Positions 38,291 to 46,650 of a stretch of DNA of 59,745 nucleotides are shown here, one piece after another (positions within the stretch are counted from its first letter, which is position 1; every line of letters starts with the position of its first letter). This stretch comes from an uncultured Arenicella sp. GTDB lineage: Bacteria; Pseudomonadota; Gammaproteobacteria; Arenicellales; Arenicellaceae. The DNA is taken from contig CAJQNY010000014.1 in the NCBI GenBank assembly GCA_905479805.1, positions 1-59,745 of the forward strand, read 5' to 3'. The notes beneath the pieces are model-generated. The model ran no database searches. It was given only the letters and a program-made list of their open reading frames with translations, and was not told the origin of the DNA. The translations under genes were made by a program, and so were the position numbers.

Positions 38291-40225
38291 ATGCAAATGT
38301 CTGATAATTTGAATTACCCAGTCTTTGAGTCAATCGAAGAGAATACTCACCTAAATAGATCTCAATATGATGAGATGTATAGACGATCTCTATCACACCC
38401 AAATGAATTTTGGGCAGAGCAAGCGGAAGAAAACCTTGATTGGTTTGAGAAGTGGCAGACAGTCTCAAGTGAAAATTTTCACAGCGCAGATATTCGTTGG
38501 TTTGAAGGTGGCAAGCTGAATGTTTCATATAACTGTATTGATCGGCATCTAACAACTCGAGCTGATCAGGCTGCTATTATTTGGGAAGGAGACAACCCAA
38601 ACGACAGTGAGACGATTACTTACCAACAACTCCACGATCGTGTTTGTAAACTTGCAAATGCCATGAAAGAGATGGGTGTAGAAAAGGGTGATCGCGTTTG
38701 CCTTTATATGCCGATGATTCCTGAGGCTGTTTATTCGATGCTTGCTTGCACTCGTATAGGTGCCGTCCACTCAGTGGTGTTCGGCGGGTTTTCACCCGAG
38801 GCTCTACGCGGACGCATTAATGATTCAAAGTGCAAGATAGTAGTCACAGCTGACGAAGGTATGCGCGGTGCAAAGTCAATTCCATTGAAAGCAAATGTTG
38901 ACGAAGCATGCCTCGAAACTCCCTCAATCGAGAAAGTTCTTGTGTGTAGAGCAACTGGTGGGGATGTAGGCTTTGTATCAGGGCGGGATGTGTGGTACTC
39001 AGACATTGTTGATAGGCAGCAGCCAAACTGCGAACCCGAGTCTATGGACGCAGAAGACCCACTCTTTATTCTTTATACGTCAGGCTCTACCGGTACCCCT
39101 AAGGGAGTGCTGCATACGACTGGAGGTTATCTATTGTATGCATCGATGACTTTCAAATATGTGTTTGATTACCAGGATGGCGATGTGTACTGGTGCACGG
39201 CTGACGTGGGTTGGATTACAGGCCACTCCTACCTAACGTATGGACCTCTAGCGAATGGGGCAACCACATTGGTGTTTGAAGGCGTTCCAAACTATCCGGA
39301 TGCAAGCAGATTTTGGCAGGTGATAGACAAACATAAGGTGAATATTTTTTACACAGCGCCAACGGCCTTAAGAGCGTTAATGGGAGCCGGTGACCAGTAC
39401 CTTGAAACTACTTCTCGCGCAAGCTTGCGAGTACTCGGTACAGTAGGAGAGCCAATTAACCCAGAAGCATGGGAGTGGTATTTCCATAAGGTTGGTCATG
39501 AAAAATGCCCGATCGTAGATACTTGGTGGCAAACTGAAACAGGCGGGATAATGATCGCGCCACTACCAGGTGCCATTGCTGCGAAACCCGGCTCGGCGAC
39601 ACTTCCATTTTTTGGTGTCGAACCCGTATTGTTAGATGACGAAGGTAAGTTACTGGAAGGTGAAGCATCTGGTAACTTAGCAATACCGCGTTCATGGCCA
39701 GGTCAGATGCGAGGGATTTATAACAATCCAGAACGATTTCATAGCGCTTACTTTTCGATGTACCCAGGTTACTATTTTACGGGAGATGGCTGTCGTCGAG
39801 ATGAAGATGGTTATTATTGGATAACTGGTAGAGTTGATGATGTTATTAATGTATCAGGACATCGAATGGGTACAGCCGAGGTCGAGAGCGCCCTCGTATT
39901 GCATCAAGCTGTTGCTGAGGCTGCAGTTGTTGGCTTTCCACACGAAATCAAAGGGCAGGGTATATACGCGTATGTCACGTTAATGACCGGTGTGGAGTAC
40001 ACAGAAGAGCTCAAAACAGAGTTGGTTAAACATGTGCGAACTGAAATTGGCCCAGTTGCTACGCCAGATGTTATTCATTGGGCGCCAGGGTTACCCAAAA
40101 CAAGATCGGGGAAAATAATGCGCCGAATTCTGCGGAAAATTGCCGAAGATGATTATTCAAACTTAGGCGATACCAGCACTTTGGCTGATCCATCTGTGGT
40201 AGAAGATTTGATATCAAGCCGATAG
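38291..40225 (+). CDS. acs: acetyl-CoA synthetase
   Basis: This 644-residue AMP-forming acetate-CoA ligase has [18 protein letters not shown], the acetyl-pocket region [16 protein letters not shown] with Trp in [15 protein letters not shown], and [20 protein letters not shown]. The conserved Lys608 in [12 protein letters not shown] is the usual acetylation site. Length matches Acs (652 in E. coli). The start is ATG 38291 or, two codons on, ATG 38297. It follows the small membrane protein gene and lies near the symporter and CrbSR-like genes, the classical acetate-scavenging neighbourhood. Confidence 0.95.
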   Translation: MQMSDNLNYPVFESIEENTHLNRSQYDEMYRRSLSHPNEFWAEQAEENLDWFEKWQTVSSENFHSADIRWFEGGKLNVSYNCIDRHLTTRADQAAIIWEGDNPNDSETITYQQLHDRVCKLANAMKEMGVEKGDRVCLYMPMIPEAVYSMLACTRIGAVHSVVFGGFSPEALRGRINDSKCKIVVTADEGMRGAKSIPLKANVDEACLETPSIEKVLVCRATGGDVGFVSGRDVWYSDIVDRQQPNCEPESMDAEDPLFILYTSGSTGTPKGVLHTTGGYLLYASMTFKYVFDYQDGDVYWCTADVGWITGHSYLTYGPLANGATTLVFEGVPNYPDASRFWQVIDKHKVNIFYTAPTALRALMGAGDQYLETTSRASLRVLGTVGEPINPEAWEWYFHKVGHEKCPIVDTWWQTETGGIMIAPLPGAIAAKPGSATLPFFGVEPVLLDDEGKLLEGEASGNLAIPRSWPGQMRGIYNNPERFHSAYFSMYPGYYFTGDGCRRDEDGYYWITGRVDDVINVSGHRMGTAEVESALVLHQAVAEAAVVGFPHEIKGQGIYAYVTLMTGVEYTEELKTELVKHVRTEIGPVATPDVIHWAPGLPKTRSGKIMRRILRKIAEDDYSNLGDTSTLADPSVVEDLISSR

Positions 40226-40249
40226 TTATATTATTGATTTGTTTTCTAA

Positions 40250-40284
40250 GGGCCTTCCAATTGTTAATTGGAAGGCCCTGTGCT
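40250..40284 (+). terminator. strong intrinsic terminator after acs
   Basis: GGGCCTTCCAATT (40250-40262) pairs perfectly with AATTGGAAGGCCC (40266-40278) over GTT; TGTGCTTTTC follows. Confidence 0.9.
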
Positions 40285-40348
40285 TTTCGACCGTTTGGCG
40301 AAATATAATTGTTAACCCTATTAGTTTACTATCTCGGAGTGTGTGAAG

Positions 40349-41014
40349 ATGAACACTATTGATGCCCTTAAGCAACGCAAGTCTACACGTGCCTTTCTGA
40401 ATAAAGTGGTGGAGCGAGAGAAAATAGATACTATATTGTCAGCGGCCAGCCATGCTCCATCTGGCGTAAATACCCAGCCATGGCAAGTTGCGGTGGTTAC
40501 AGGGGAGGCAAAGAAAAACCTTCAGGCTAAGGTTGAAGCAGCCTTTAGAGGCGGTGATCTTGGTAAAGCTGATTACTCATACTATCCCGACCAATGGGTG
40601 AGTCCATACAAAGATCGTCGTAAGGAGTGTGGTTTATTGATGTATTCAACGTTAGAAATTGAACGCGAAGATAAACAGAGGCAACAGGATCAATGGGCGG
40701 CCAATTATCGCAGTTTCGATTCACCTGTGATGATGCTTTTTTTCGTTGACTCAGTGATGCAGACGGGCTCCTATATGGATTATGGAATGTTCTTGCAATC
40801 ATTGATGTTAGCGGCGGTAGATCAGGGTTTGGCAACCTGTCCTCAAGCCTCGCTAGCTGACTATCCAGAAATCATAAAAGCCGAATTAGGTTACGCTGAT
40901 GACACAATATTATTATGTGGTATTGCCCTAGGTTATGAAGATACGCGGGCCGTTGTTAATAGTTATCGCACGCCGCGAGAACGTGTTGACTCGTTTTCGC
41001 GCTACTTCGACTAA
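40349..41014 (+). CDS. nitroreductase-family oxidoreductase
   Basis: From ATG 40349 (GGAG at 40336-40339, nine bases upstream) this is 221 residues. A GTG two codons earlier is too close to that site. DALKQRKSTRAFL, AASHAPSGVNTQPWQVAVVTG (read in pieces), YGMFLQSLMLAAVDQGLATCPQASLADYP and LLCGIALGYEDTRAVVN form the FMN-binding nitroreductase fold. Members reduce nitro compounds, quinones or flavins with NAD(P)H. Physiological substrate unknown. It stands alone between the acs terminator and convergent tatA. Confidence 0.9.
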   Translation: MNTIDALKQRKSTRAFLNKVVEREKIDTILSAASHAPSGVNTQPWQVAVVTGEAKKNLQAKVEAAFRGGDLGKADYSYYPDQWVSPYKDRRKECGLLMYSTLEIEREDKQRQQDQWAANYRSFDSPVMMLFFVDSVMQTGSYMDYGMFLQSLMLAAVDQGLATCPQASLADYPEIIKAELGYADDTILLCGIALGYEDTRAVVNSYRTPRERVDSFSRYFD

Positions 41015-41159
41015 GCCCGAACGTGCACTTCGACCCTTGGGGAGTCGAGCCCACATTAACGTTAACTACTCTTGGTGAGCTTACTGAAAACTTATGCGCT
41101 CAAAGCACATAAGCTTTCCGAGATTATGTTGAATAAAGTAGCGAAACAAAGCCGATTTT

Positions 41160-41363
41160 CTATTCATTTTTTGTCTCGTTAGCCTCATTTTCCTCGTTAG
41201 CCTCATTAACCTCGCTAACGTCATCTGTCATCGCATTTTTGAAGCCTCGAATGGCGCCACCTAAATCGCCACCGATACTTCCTAGTCTTTTCGTACCAAA
41301 AATAAGCGCGACAATTACTAGAACGATTAAAAGCTGCCAAATAGAAATACCACCTAAGCCCAT
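41160..41363 (-). CDS. tatA: Sec-independent translocase subunit TatA (stand-alone)
   Basis: This 67-residue protein has the short membrane helix and hinge ([40 protein letters not shown], read in pieces) of TatA/E. The C-terminal tail is a short repeat of E-A-N-E units, encoded by repeated CTCGTTAGCCTCATT-type DNA at about 41170-41215. No tatB or tatC lies next to it; it follows adk by 21 bases. It could be the only TatA or a TatE-like second copy. Two Tat-type substrates (Rieske, ABC binding protein) are encoded in the window. Confidence 0.9.
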   Translation of the reverse strand: MGLGGISIWQLLIVLVIVALIFGTKRLGSIGGDLGGAIRGFKNAMTDDVSEVNEANEENEANETKNE

Positions 41364-41384
41364 TATTTTTCTCCTATTTTAAAT

Positions 41385-42050
41385 TTAACTTGTACGCGTC
41401 AATTGACGTAATATACCCATTTGTATCTCTTCTACCGATCCAACGCCATCAATCGATATATATTTAGGTGTGCTAGAAGGATCACCTCCAAAATTCACTT
41501 CAGAATAGTACTCAACTAAAGGTTTTGTTTGAGAATGGTAAACCTTTAATCGGTTGATAATGGTTTCTTCTTTATCGTCGTCACGTTGAATTAACGGTTC
41601 GCCGGTAACATCATCTTGGCCGTCGATCAGGGGTTTGTTAAAGTCTGCGTGATAGGTTCTTCCGGAAGTAGGATGAACTCGGCGGCCACTTAGACGTTTA
41701 ATAATCTCTGTATCTGCAACCTTTATTTCAATCACAATATCTATTGGAATACCGTTTTTTCGAAGAGCTTCGGCTTGGCCTATCGTTCTCGGGAAGCCAT
41801 CGAGAAGATAACCGCTTTGGCAATCGGACTGGCTTAGACGTTCCTTAACCAACGCTATAATAATATCATCAGATACCAACTCCCCAGCAGCCATGATTTG
41901 TTTCGCAGCAATACCTATTTCTGTTCGAGAGCTCACTGCCTCCCTCAGCATATTGCCAGTCGAGATTTGAGGGATACAAAACCTTTCAGTAATGTGTGTA
42001 GCTTGGGTGCCTTTTCCCGCACCCGGGCCACCCAGTAAAATGATACGCAT
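41385..42050 (-). CDS. adk: adenylate kinase
   Basis: This 221-residue long-form enzyme interconverts ATP plus AMP and two ADP. P-loop [10 protein letters not shown] (residues 6-15), the AMP-binding [21 protein letters not shown] and a full LID domain ([13 protein letters not shown] to [10 protein letters not shown], about 122-170) are visible. The LID lacks zinc-binding Cys, as in other gammaproteobacteria. It heads the adk-tatA pair on the minus strand. Confidence 0.97.
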   Translation of the reverse strand: MRIILLGGPGAGKGTQATHITERFCIPQISTGNMLREAVSSRTEIGIAAKQIMAAGELVSDDIIIALVKERLSQSDCQSGYLLDGFPRTIGQAEALRKNGIPIDIVIEIKVADTEIIKRLSGRRVHPTSGRTYHADFNKPLIDGQDDVTGEPLIQRDDDKEETIINRLKVYHSQTKPLVEYYSEVNFGGDPSSTPKYISIDGVGSVEEIQMGILRQLTRTS

Positions 42051-42596
42051 CTGGTCAACTAACTCTGATTTTCTAAAATTGCATTCTACGATGATTCCAT
42101 AGCTCTCCCATATTGGACAAAGGTAGCATAGGACGCTAACACAAGAACTCGTCTAAATCGTCAACTAGCTCTACTCGCGGTATGGGGAAGTGTGGCTACT
42201 CTCAATTAGTTCGTAGACTTTTTTAGCGATTCTGGGGCGAGAGTTACAAAAGTATTCTTTTGCTAAAATTGAATGTTGTATGAGCCGCTTTCGAGGCGAT
42301 TTCTGGTGATACTATACCGAGATATTTTGTATCCCGTATTTTGTATTCTAATGAAGCTATTAAAAACTCCATACTTGGCTCTTTTATTAGTGTTTTCACT
42401 TACTAACCTTTATATGAGCACAAAATTCTGCAACATATAATAAGTTCCCCAAAGTAATCAGTCTTAGTAGAATTTATTGACTGCCCGCTATGGGCAATTT
42501 TGAGACAAATTAAGTATTCGACCTAGACACTAGGGGATTAAAATAAACAGTGAGGCTCTAAATTTTTACTAGGTAGATACCATTAAAAGAGAGTAC
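42051..42596. other. 546-base region between adk and the sigma/anti-sigma operon
   Basis: It is AT-rich. A short palindrome TGCCC-GCTAT-GGGCA (42482-42496) lies 101-115 bases beyond the anti-sigma-like stop and could be a weak terminator. A possible 29-codon frame is listed separately. No other gene is seen. Confidence 0.5.
42351..42440 (+). CDS. possible 29-residue hydrophobic peptide
   Basis: ATG 42351 to TAA 42440 encodes MKLLKTPYLALLLVF followed by SLTNLYMSTKFCNI. It has a basic start and hydrophobic core like a signal peptide or small membrane peptide. There is no clear ribosome-binding site and no family assignment. It may be a remnant or chance frame. Confidence 0.2.
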   Translation: MKLLKTPYLALLLVFSLTNLYMSTKFCNI

Positions 42597-43199
42597 CTAG
42601 TCGTGGCTGGCAACAGATACAAAAACGACCCCTTTGTTACGCCAAATTTCAACTTTTACTCCTTTTATATTATGTACTGACCCTTGTTCACCGCTTTTAA
42701 GCTTAGGAATTAAGTTTAGTTGTTTCTCAGGTAAAACCCCCTGATACAAGGAAGCTAAGGTTCCGTCCGCATTGCGAATTCGAAATTGAGCTGCCGTTAC
42801 TCCCTTGATGGAGCAATATCGCGCTCCTAGCAATTGATCTCCATTAACCCCAGTGATGCCCGACACTCTGAGAGGGTTAAAATCCAACTCAGTAAAATAA
42901 TTCAGAACAATAGATATGTCATCACTCTTTACCTCTAAAGGCTTTTGCTTCAAATGATTATTTACCATTTCATTCGCAATCGAATCTAGTAAATTGTGCG
43001 CACTATAACTCTGGTAAGAGTAGTTACCGAAAACCAGCATCAAAACAATAGAACAGCAGACAAGTAATTGTTTTACAACTGGGTTATAGCTTCGACCAAC
43101 ATCTGCTAAATCGGTATCTATCAGCTGAGTAAGCTGACTTTCGTTAAGTTCAATCTTACTGAATTTTTTAATAAGCGCTGACTTTAAGGATTGCTTCAT
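42597..43199 (-). CDS. membrane protein downstream of ECF sigma factor, probable anti-sigma factor
   Basis: This 200-residue protein has a cytoplasmic N-terminus (about 1-43), one helix (LLVCCSIVLMLVFGNYSY, about 45-62) and a C-terminal extracytoplasmic domain with RVSGITGVNGDQLLGARYC and GVKVEIWRNKGVVFVSVA. Its ATG overlaps the sigma-factor stop (ATGA), so it is translated with it. Topology and coupling suggest an anti-sigma factor or a sensor that holds the sigma; I see no ZAS zinc motif (HxxxCxxC). The exact family is uncertain. Confidence 0.7.
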   Translation of the reverse strand: MKQSLKSALIKKFSKIELNESQLTQLIDTDLADVGRSYNPVVKQLLVCCSIVLMLVFGNYSYQSYSAHNLLDSIANEMVNNHLKQKPLEVKSDDISIVLNYFTELDFNPLRVSGITGVNGDQLLGARYCSIKGVTAAQFRIRNADGTLASLYQGVLPEKQLNLIPKLKSGEQGSVHNIKGVKVEIWRNKGVVFVSVASHD

Positions 43200-43684
43200 A
43201 GTTTCTTTTTATCCACTAATTGCGTATCTCGATTATTAATTAGTCGTGCCCGCATACGATGGACAATCGATAAGATAGAATTTTTAGGCTTATCGAGTAG
43301 GTTCGCTACCTCACTAGTACTGTAGCCTTCTACAGCCCATAAAAAGAGAATTTCTCGCTCAATTTTAAAGAGCTTAGACCAAGCAACTTCTAGCTCAGTT
43401 TGCGTAATAAGAACTGATTCTAAACTTCGTATATCGTGGTCTAGAGCTACATGAACGGTTTCATCAAACTCTTCAGATTCACGTGTTTTCTTACTTCTAA
43501 CACTATCGATAAAAGTATTACGTATCGTTCTAAAAGCATAACCTTGAAGCGCCTTTATGTCCTTTGGAGGCTGCTTCAAACATTTTTCCACACTTGCTTG
43601 TAATAAATCGAACGCATCCGTTCGATCATCACACAATGCATAGCAATACCGATAAAGCTTGTTCAAATTTTCCTTGGTAAACAT
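43196..43684 (-). CDS. ECF-family RNA polymerase sigma factor
   Basis: This 162-residue protein has sigma region 2 (LYRYCYALCDDRTDAFDLLQASVEKCL, then LQGYAFRTIRNTFIDSVRSKKTRE, read in pieces) and region 4 (FLWAVEGYSTSEVANLLDKPKNSILSIVHRMRARL, about 115-150). It is a two-domain extracytoplasmic-function sigma factor. It lies 47 bases after the bufferin-like gene and overlaps the anti-sigma-like gene. ECF factors next to DUF2282 genes often respond to copper or other metals; that role is inferred here. Confidence 0.88.
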   Translation of the reverse strand: MFTKENLNKLYRYCYALCDDRTDAFDLLQASVEKCLKQPPKDIKALQGYAFRTIRNTFIDSVRSKKTRESEEFDETVHVALDHDIRSLESVLITQTELEVAWSKLFKIEREILFLWAVEGYSTSEVANLLDKPKNSILSIVHRMRARLINNRDTQLVDKKKL

Positions 43685-43731
43685 TGAATGCTTTATCGTT
43701 TAGACATATCAGATTATAAGAGCCGGTATTA

Positions 43732-44031
43732 TTAGCTGGTTTCTACCGATTTAGCAGGTTTCACTTTATAAACTTCGCCACCGACTATCTTCTCGCAAGT
43801 ACCTTCAGGTACGTATACCCATTCATTTTTATCGTAGTCTTTTTCTGATTGCGCCGCACAACCATGAGAACCATCAACCGCGCCGCAATCATTCATACCT
43901 GCTTTGGCAATGCCAGTACATTTTTCCCAATTCTCAGGTTGATCTGGTACAGCTATCGCACTGCCTGATGTTAAGCCTAATGCTATTGCTAGAATACTGG
44001 CTGCTGCTATCTGTTTTTTCTTATCATTCAT
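43732..44031 (-). CDS. DUF2282 / BufA1-type bufferin precursor peptide
   Basis: This 99-residue protein has a signal peptide (about 1-27, SAIA-VPDQ) and a mature part with four Cys: EKCTGIAKAG (38), MNDCG (49), HGCAAQS (58) and WVYVPEGTCEKIVGG (73-85, Cys79). These are the conserved features of DUF2282, recently named bufferins. In those systems an MNIO (DUF692) enzyme modifies the Cys, and the product binds copper in the periplasm. No DUF692 or DUF2063 gene lies in this window. GAGGA precedes the ATG. Confidence 0.88.
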   Translation of the reverse strand: MNDKKKQIAAASILAIALGLTSGSAIAVPDQPENWEKCTGIAKAGMNDCGAVDGSHGCAAQSEKDYDKNEWVYVPEGTCEKIVGGEVYKVKPAKSVETS

Positions 44032-44051
44032 TATTAAGTCCTCGGGTATGG

Positions 44052-44095
44052 TTAAATTATGTATGAAGACAAAAAGATCTTCATACTTAATTTAA
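44052..44095 (-). promoter_or_regulatory. 44-base near-perfect palindrome in front of the bufferin gene
   Basis: TTAAATTA (44052-44059) and GTATGAAGA (44061-44069) mirror TCTTCATAC (44078-44086) and TAATTTAA (44088-44095), with one T-T mismatch per arm and an eight-base loop. It ends 20 bases before the ATG at 44031. As RNA it would form a long hairpin in the leader; as DNA it could be an operator. Confidence 0.75.
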
Positions 44096-44197
44096 GACGA
44101 TTTAAAGTAGGGTTTGATTGCATTAATTATAGAAATCACGATTTCTATTTTCTGAAATGTCCGTTAAGGGCTTTCTGCCGTACAAACCTCTTCAAAT

Positions 44198-44417
44198 CCG
44201 CATTGAAATGATAAGGCCAAAGTTATTTATAAATTTTACAGCGCTGCGGAACTCGATTCGCTCAAACAGTCCTCGCGACTACCCTGTTAAATTTATAAAT
44301 AACTTTGGGAACCCGAAGGGCCTTCATTTGCGGTGTGTCTAGGTGCCCCTTGAGGGTATTCTTTGATTACTTTCTTTGCACAAGCAAAGCAAAGTAATGC
44401 CCGCCCCGGCGAGGGGC
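44198..44417. repeat. composite palindromic intergenic repeat element
   Basis: An inner inverted repeat has 24-base arms with one mismatch (44218-44241, starting CAAAGTTATTTATAAATTT, and 44284-44307). It is flanked by an outer pair, CCGCA...AAGGC (44198-44217) and GGCCTTCATTTGCGG (44319-44333). Then follow an ATTACTTTCTTTGC/GCAAAGcAAAGTAAT hairpin (44366-44398) and GCCCC/GGGGC (44403-44417). The spacer sequence and hairpin resemble a widespread gammaproteobacterial intergenic repeat. A 61-codon plus frame across it (44157-44342) is probably not a gene. Confidence 0.75.
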
Positions 44418-44590
44418 TACCTAACCAATAACGATTAACCTTAAACGCATTCTAATTTACTAAGGAAACCCATTTAGCGTATGATTGCTAAGGGTAATTT
44501 TCAGCCGCTTGCCTTATCCTTAGTTTGGTTTTCCGCCCTCTACCGCAAGCGACCCCATAATAGCCTAGCCCGACTAGGTAATCGCTAGAA

Positions 44591-44620
44591 CACTGCCCCG
44601 TAGTATTCTACGGGACAGTG
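44591..44620. terminator. hairpin after sppA
   Basis: CACTG-C-CCCGTAG and CTACGGG-A-CAGTG pair across TATT with one mismatch, 26 bases beyond the sppA stop. The stem is strong but no T-run follows in the sppA direction. Confidence 0.5.
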
Positions 44621-44645
44621 GGTATCAAACATTCTGGATTACGTT

Positions 44646-46493
44646 CTAATCAGTCTCGATATTCGAAAGAACGTAAACGTGGTTTGGATCATTGAGGGCT
44701 CCAAAATCCGCCGCGGCCCGTTTGACTTGGCGTAGCACCGAGTCGAGAGTCGAAACGCTGGATGTATTTGGGTCAACGGAATTGATAGCTTTTGTCATTA
44801 GTTGACTAAGTACTTTATCCTTGAACTCTACTTCCTTTTCAATGTAACTAACTGAATAGCTGTCATCAAGTCCCGCAAGTTCAGCGGCTGCGTCGATGGC
44901 GTCATTGAAATCTCCCAGCTTATCCACAAGCCCGTGTTCGTAGGCATCTGTGCCGCTCCACACTCGGCCTTGGGCTACCTGATTGACTTCTTCCGTACTC
45001 ATGCCGCGAGAGTCTGCTACGCGCTGCAAAAATTCTCGGTAACCTTGCTCGATCATCCCCTGGATCATGTCACCAACCTCGGTGGGCAGTTCGCGATCTA
45101 GGCGAACACCTGCGAGAGGGGCGGTACTAACGCCATCAACTCGGATACCCAAGTGTTCGGCGAGAGGCCGCTGATAGGTAGGGACTATTCCGAAGATTCC
45201 GATCGATCCAGTGATTGTCGTGGGGTGAGCAATAATCTGATCCGATGACGTGCTAATCCAAAATCCACCGGAAGCGGCAACGCTACCCATTGAGGCGATG
45301 ACCGGTTTGCCGTCGGCGCGAGCTTTCTCTAGTTCCCTTCGAATCACCTCGGAGGCAAAGGCGCTGCCTCCGCCTGAGTCGACTCGTAGCACAATGGCTT
45401 TGACTGATTCGTCGTTGCGTGCTTGTCTAATAAGGGCTGCCGTAGAGTCGCCACCAATTGTTCCAGCCGGTTGAGTGCCATCGAGAATAGTTCCGCGAGC
45501 CACGATAATCCCAATCTTGTCGCCCTTAGTCTTGCGGCCGAATCGATCGTCCTTGATGGTTTTCAAATAGTCGTCCATTGCGACCCTGTTGTATGAATGA
45601 GTCTCTTCATCTTCACCTACTAGGCTGATTAGATACTCCCTCATTTCAACTCGCGTTAGAGCCTTGTCAACAAGACCAAAATCGAGGGCTGCTTTGGTAC
45701 TGTCACCATTGGCTTCAGCGATCAGGCGCGGAAACTCTTGAGCATATTGGTTTAAGGTTTCGGGTTTTGTGCCTCTTGCTGTTGCGACCTCGTCAAGATA
45801 GGCATGCCAGAGATCACCGAGCCACTCTTCATTGGACTCTCGAGCATATTCCGACATGTCATCGCGCAGGTATGGCTCTACTGCCGATTTGTAGGTTCCA
45901 ACTTTGAAAATGTGGACATCAAGCCCTAGTTTGTCGAGGCCTTCCTTGTAGTACATTCGATAGCGGCCGAAACCCTCGAGTACGATGCCACCCATCTTGT
46001 GCGTGATAATTTCATCGGCATGAGCCGCTATGTAATAGGCATCTTGGGCATAGAAGTCCGCAATTGCGACAACTTTCTTACCACTGGTCTTGAAATTGGT
46101 GATGGCCTCACCCAAATCCTGAAGTTTGGTTAATCTCGCTCCAGTGAAGGAGGATAGATTCAGAACAAGCGCCTGTATGCGATCGTCATCTTTAGCTTTG
46201 TCGATGGCGTCGATGACATCCTTGAGTAATGTCTCTGGTATATTGACGCCTCGTGCCTCGTCAAGCATCTGATCGAAAGACTTGCCGGTGAGCTGTTCGA
46301 CTAGTTGTCCCTGAGGCTCGATCACTAAGGCTGTTGTTTCGGCAATCTTTGGATCGTTGTTGCTGAAGGCCATGACCAATAGCGCAATAGCGATCACGAG
46401 GAAGAGCAGGTTGATTGCCACCTTGCGTGTTGCGTCAATAGTGCCCCAAGTTCCTTTCAGAATTCTCTTAAATAAGTTTGTGCTTTTGTTCAC
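44646..46493 (-). CDS. sppA: signal peptide peptidase SppA, 67K type
   Basis: I choose GTG 46493 because GAGG (46501-46504, complement) lies seven bases upstream; this gives 615 residues, close to E. coli SppA (618). An ATG 19 codons earlier (46550) also opens the frame. The membrane anchor is near residues 25-42. The catalytic dyad is Lys202 in VGTYKSAVEPY and Ser408 in GSVAASGGFW, as in the tandem-domain SppA. GGGSAFASEVIRREL and ITGSIGIFG are typical. It degrades signal peptides left in the inner membrane. Confidence 0.93.
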   Translation of the reverse strand: MNKSTNLFKRILKGTWGTIDATRKVAINLLFLVIAIALLVMAFSNNDPKIAETTALVIEPQGQLVEQLTGKSFDQMLDEARGVNIPETLLKDVIDAIDKAKDDDRIQALVLNLSSFTGARLTKLQDLGEAITNFKTSGKKVVAIADFYAQDAYYIAAHADEIITHKMGGIVLEGFGRYRMYYKEGLDKLGLDVHIFKVGTYKSAVEPYLRDDMSEYARESNEEWLGDLWHAYLDEVATARGTKPETLNQYAQEFPRLIAEANGDSTKAALDFGLVDKALTRVEMREYLISLVGEDEETHSYNRVAMDDYLKTIKDDRFGRKTKGDKIGIIVARGTILDGTQPAGTIGGDSTAALIRQARNDESVKAIVLRVDSGGGSAFASEVIRRELEKARADGKPVIASMGSVAASGGFWISTSSDQIIAHPTTITGSIGIFGIVPTYQRPLAEHLGIRVDGVSTAPLAGVRLDRELPTEVGDMIQGMIEQGYREFLQRVADSRGMSTEEVNQVAQGRVWSGTDAYEHGLVDKLGDFNDAIDAAAELAGLDDSYSVSYIEKEVEFKDKVLSQLMTKAINSVDPNTSSVSTLDSVLRQVKRAAADFGALNDPNHVYVLSNIETD

Positions 46494-46650
46494 CGATGAA
46501 CCTCGTTGTTTTAAGTGGTATTTTTCCGATTTTTCGACGGGTTGTATCATTTGCTAACCCGTCCAATGCACCTAATATAGTAGATAGCCGCTATTGTTCA
46601 CTATTCAACCCCGTATTTTGAACCTGTCGGGGTAAGCCGCTGTGCTACAT

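Noticed and set aside
44157-44342. 61-codon plus-strand frame inside the palindromic element
   Set aside because: It is produced by the inverted repeat itself and lacks a ribosome-binding site; repeat DNA explains it better.
46494-46550. ATG start of sppA 19 codons upstream
   Set aside because: GTG 46493 has GAGG at ideal spacing and gives the family length; the ATG does not.
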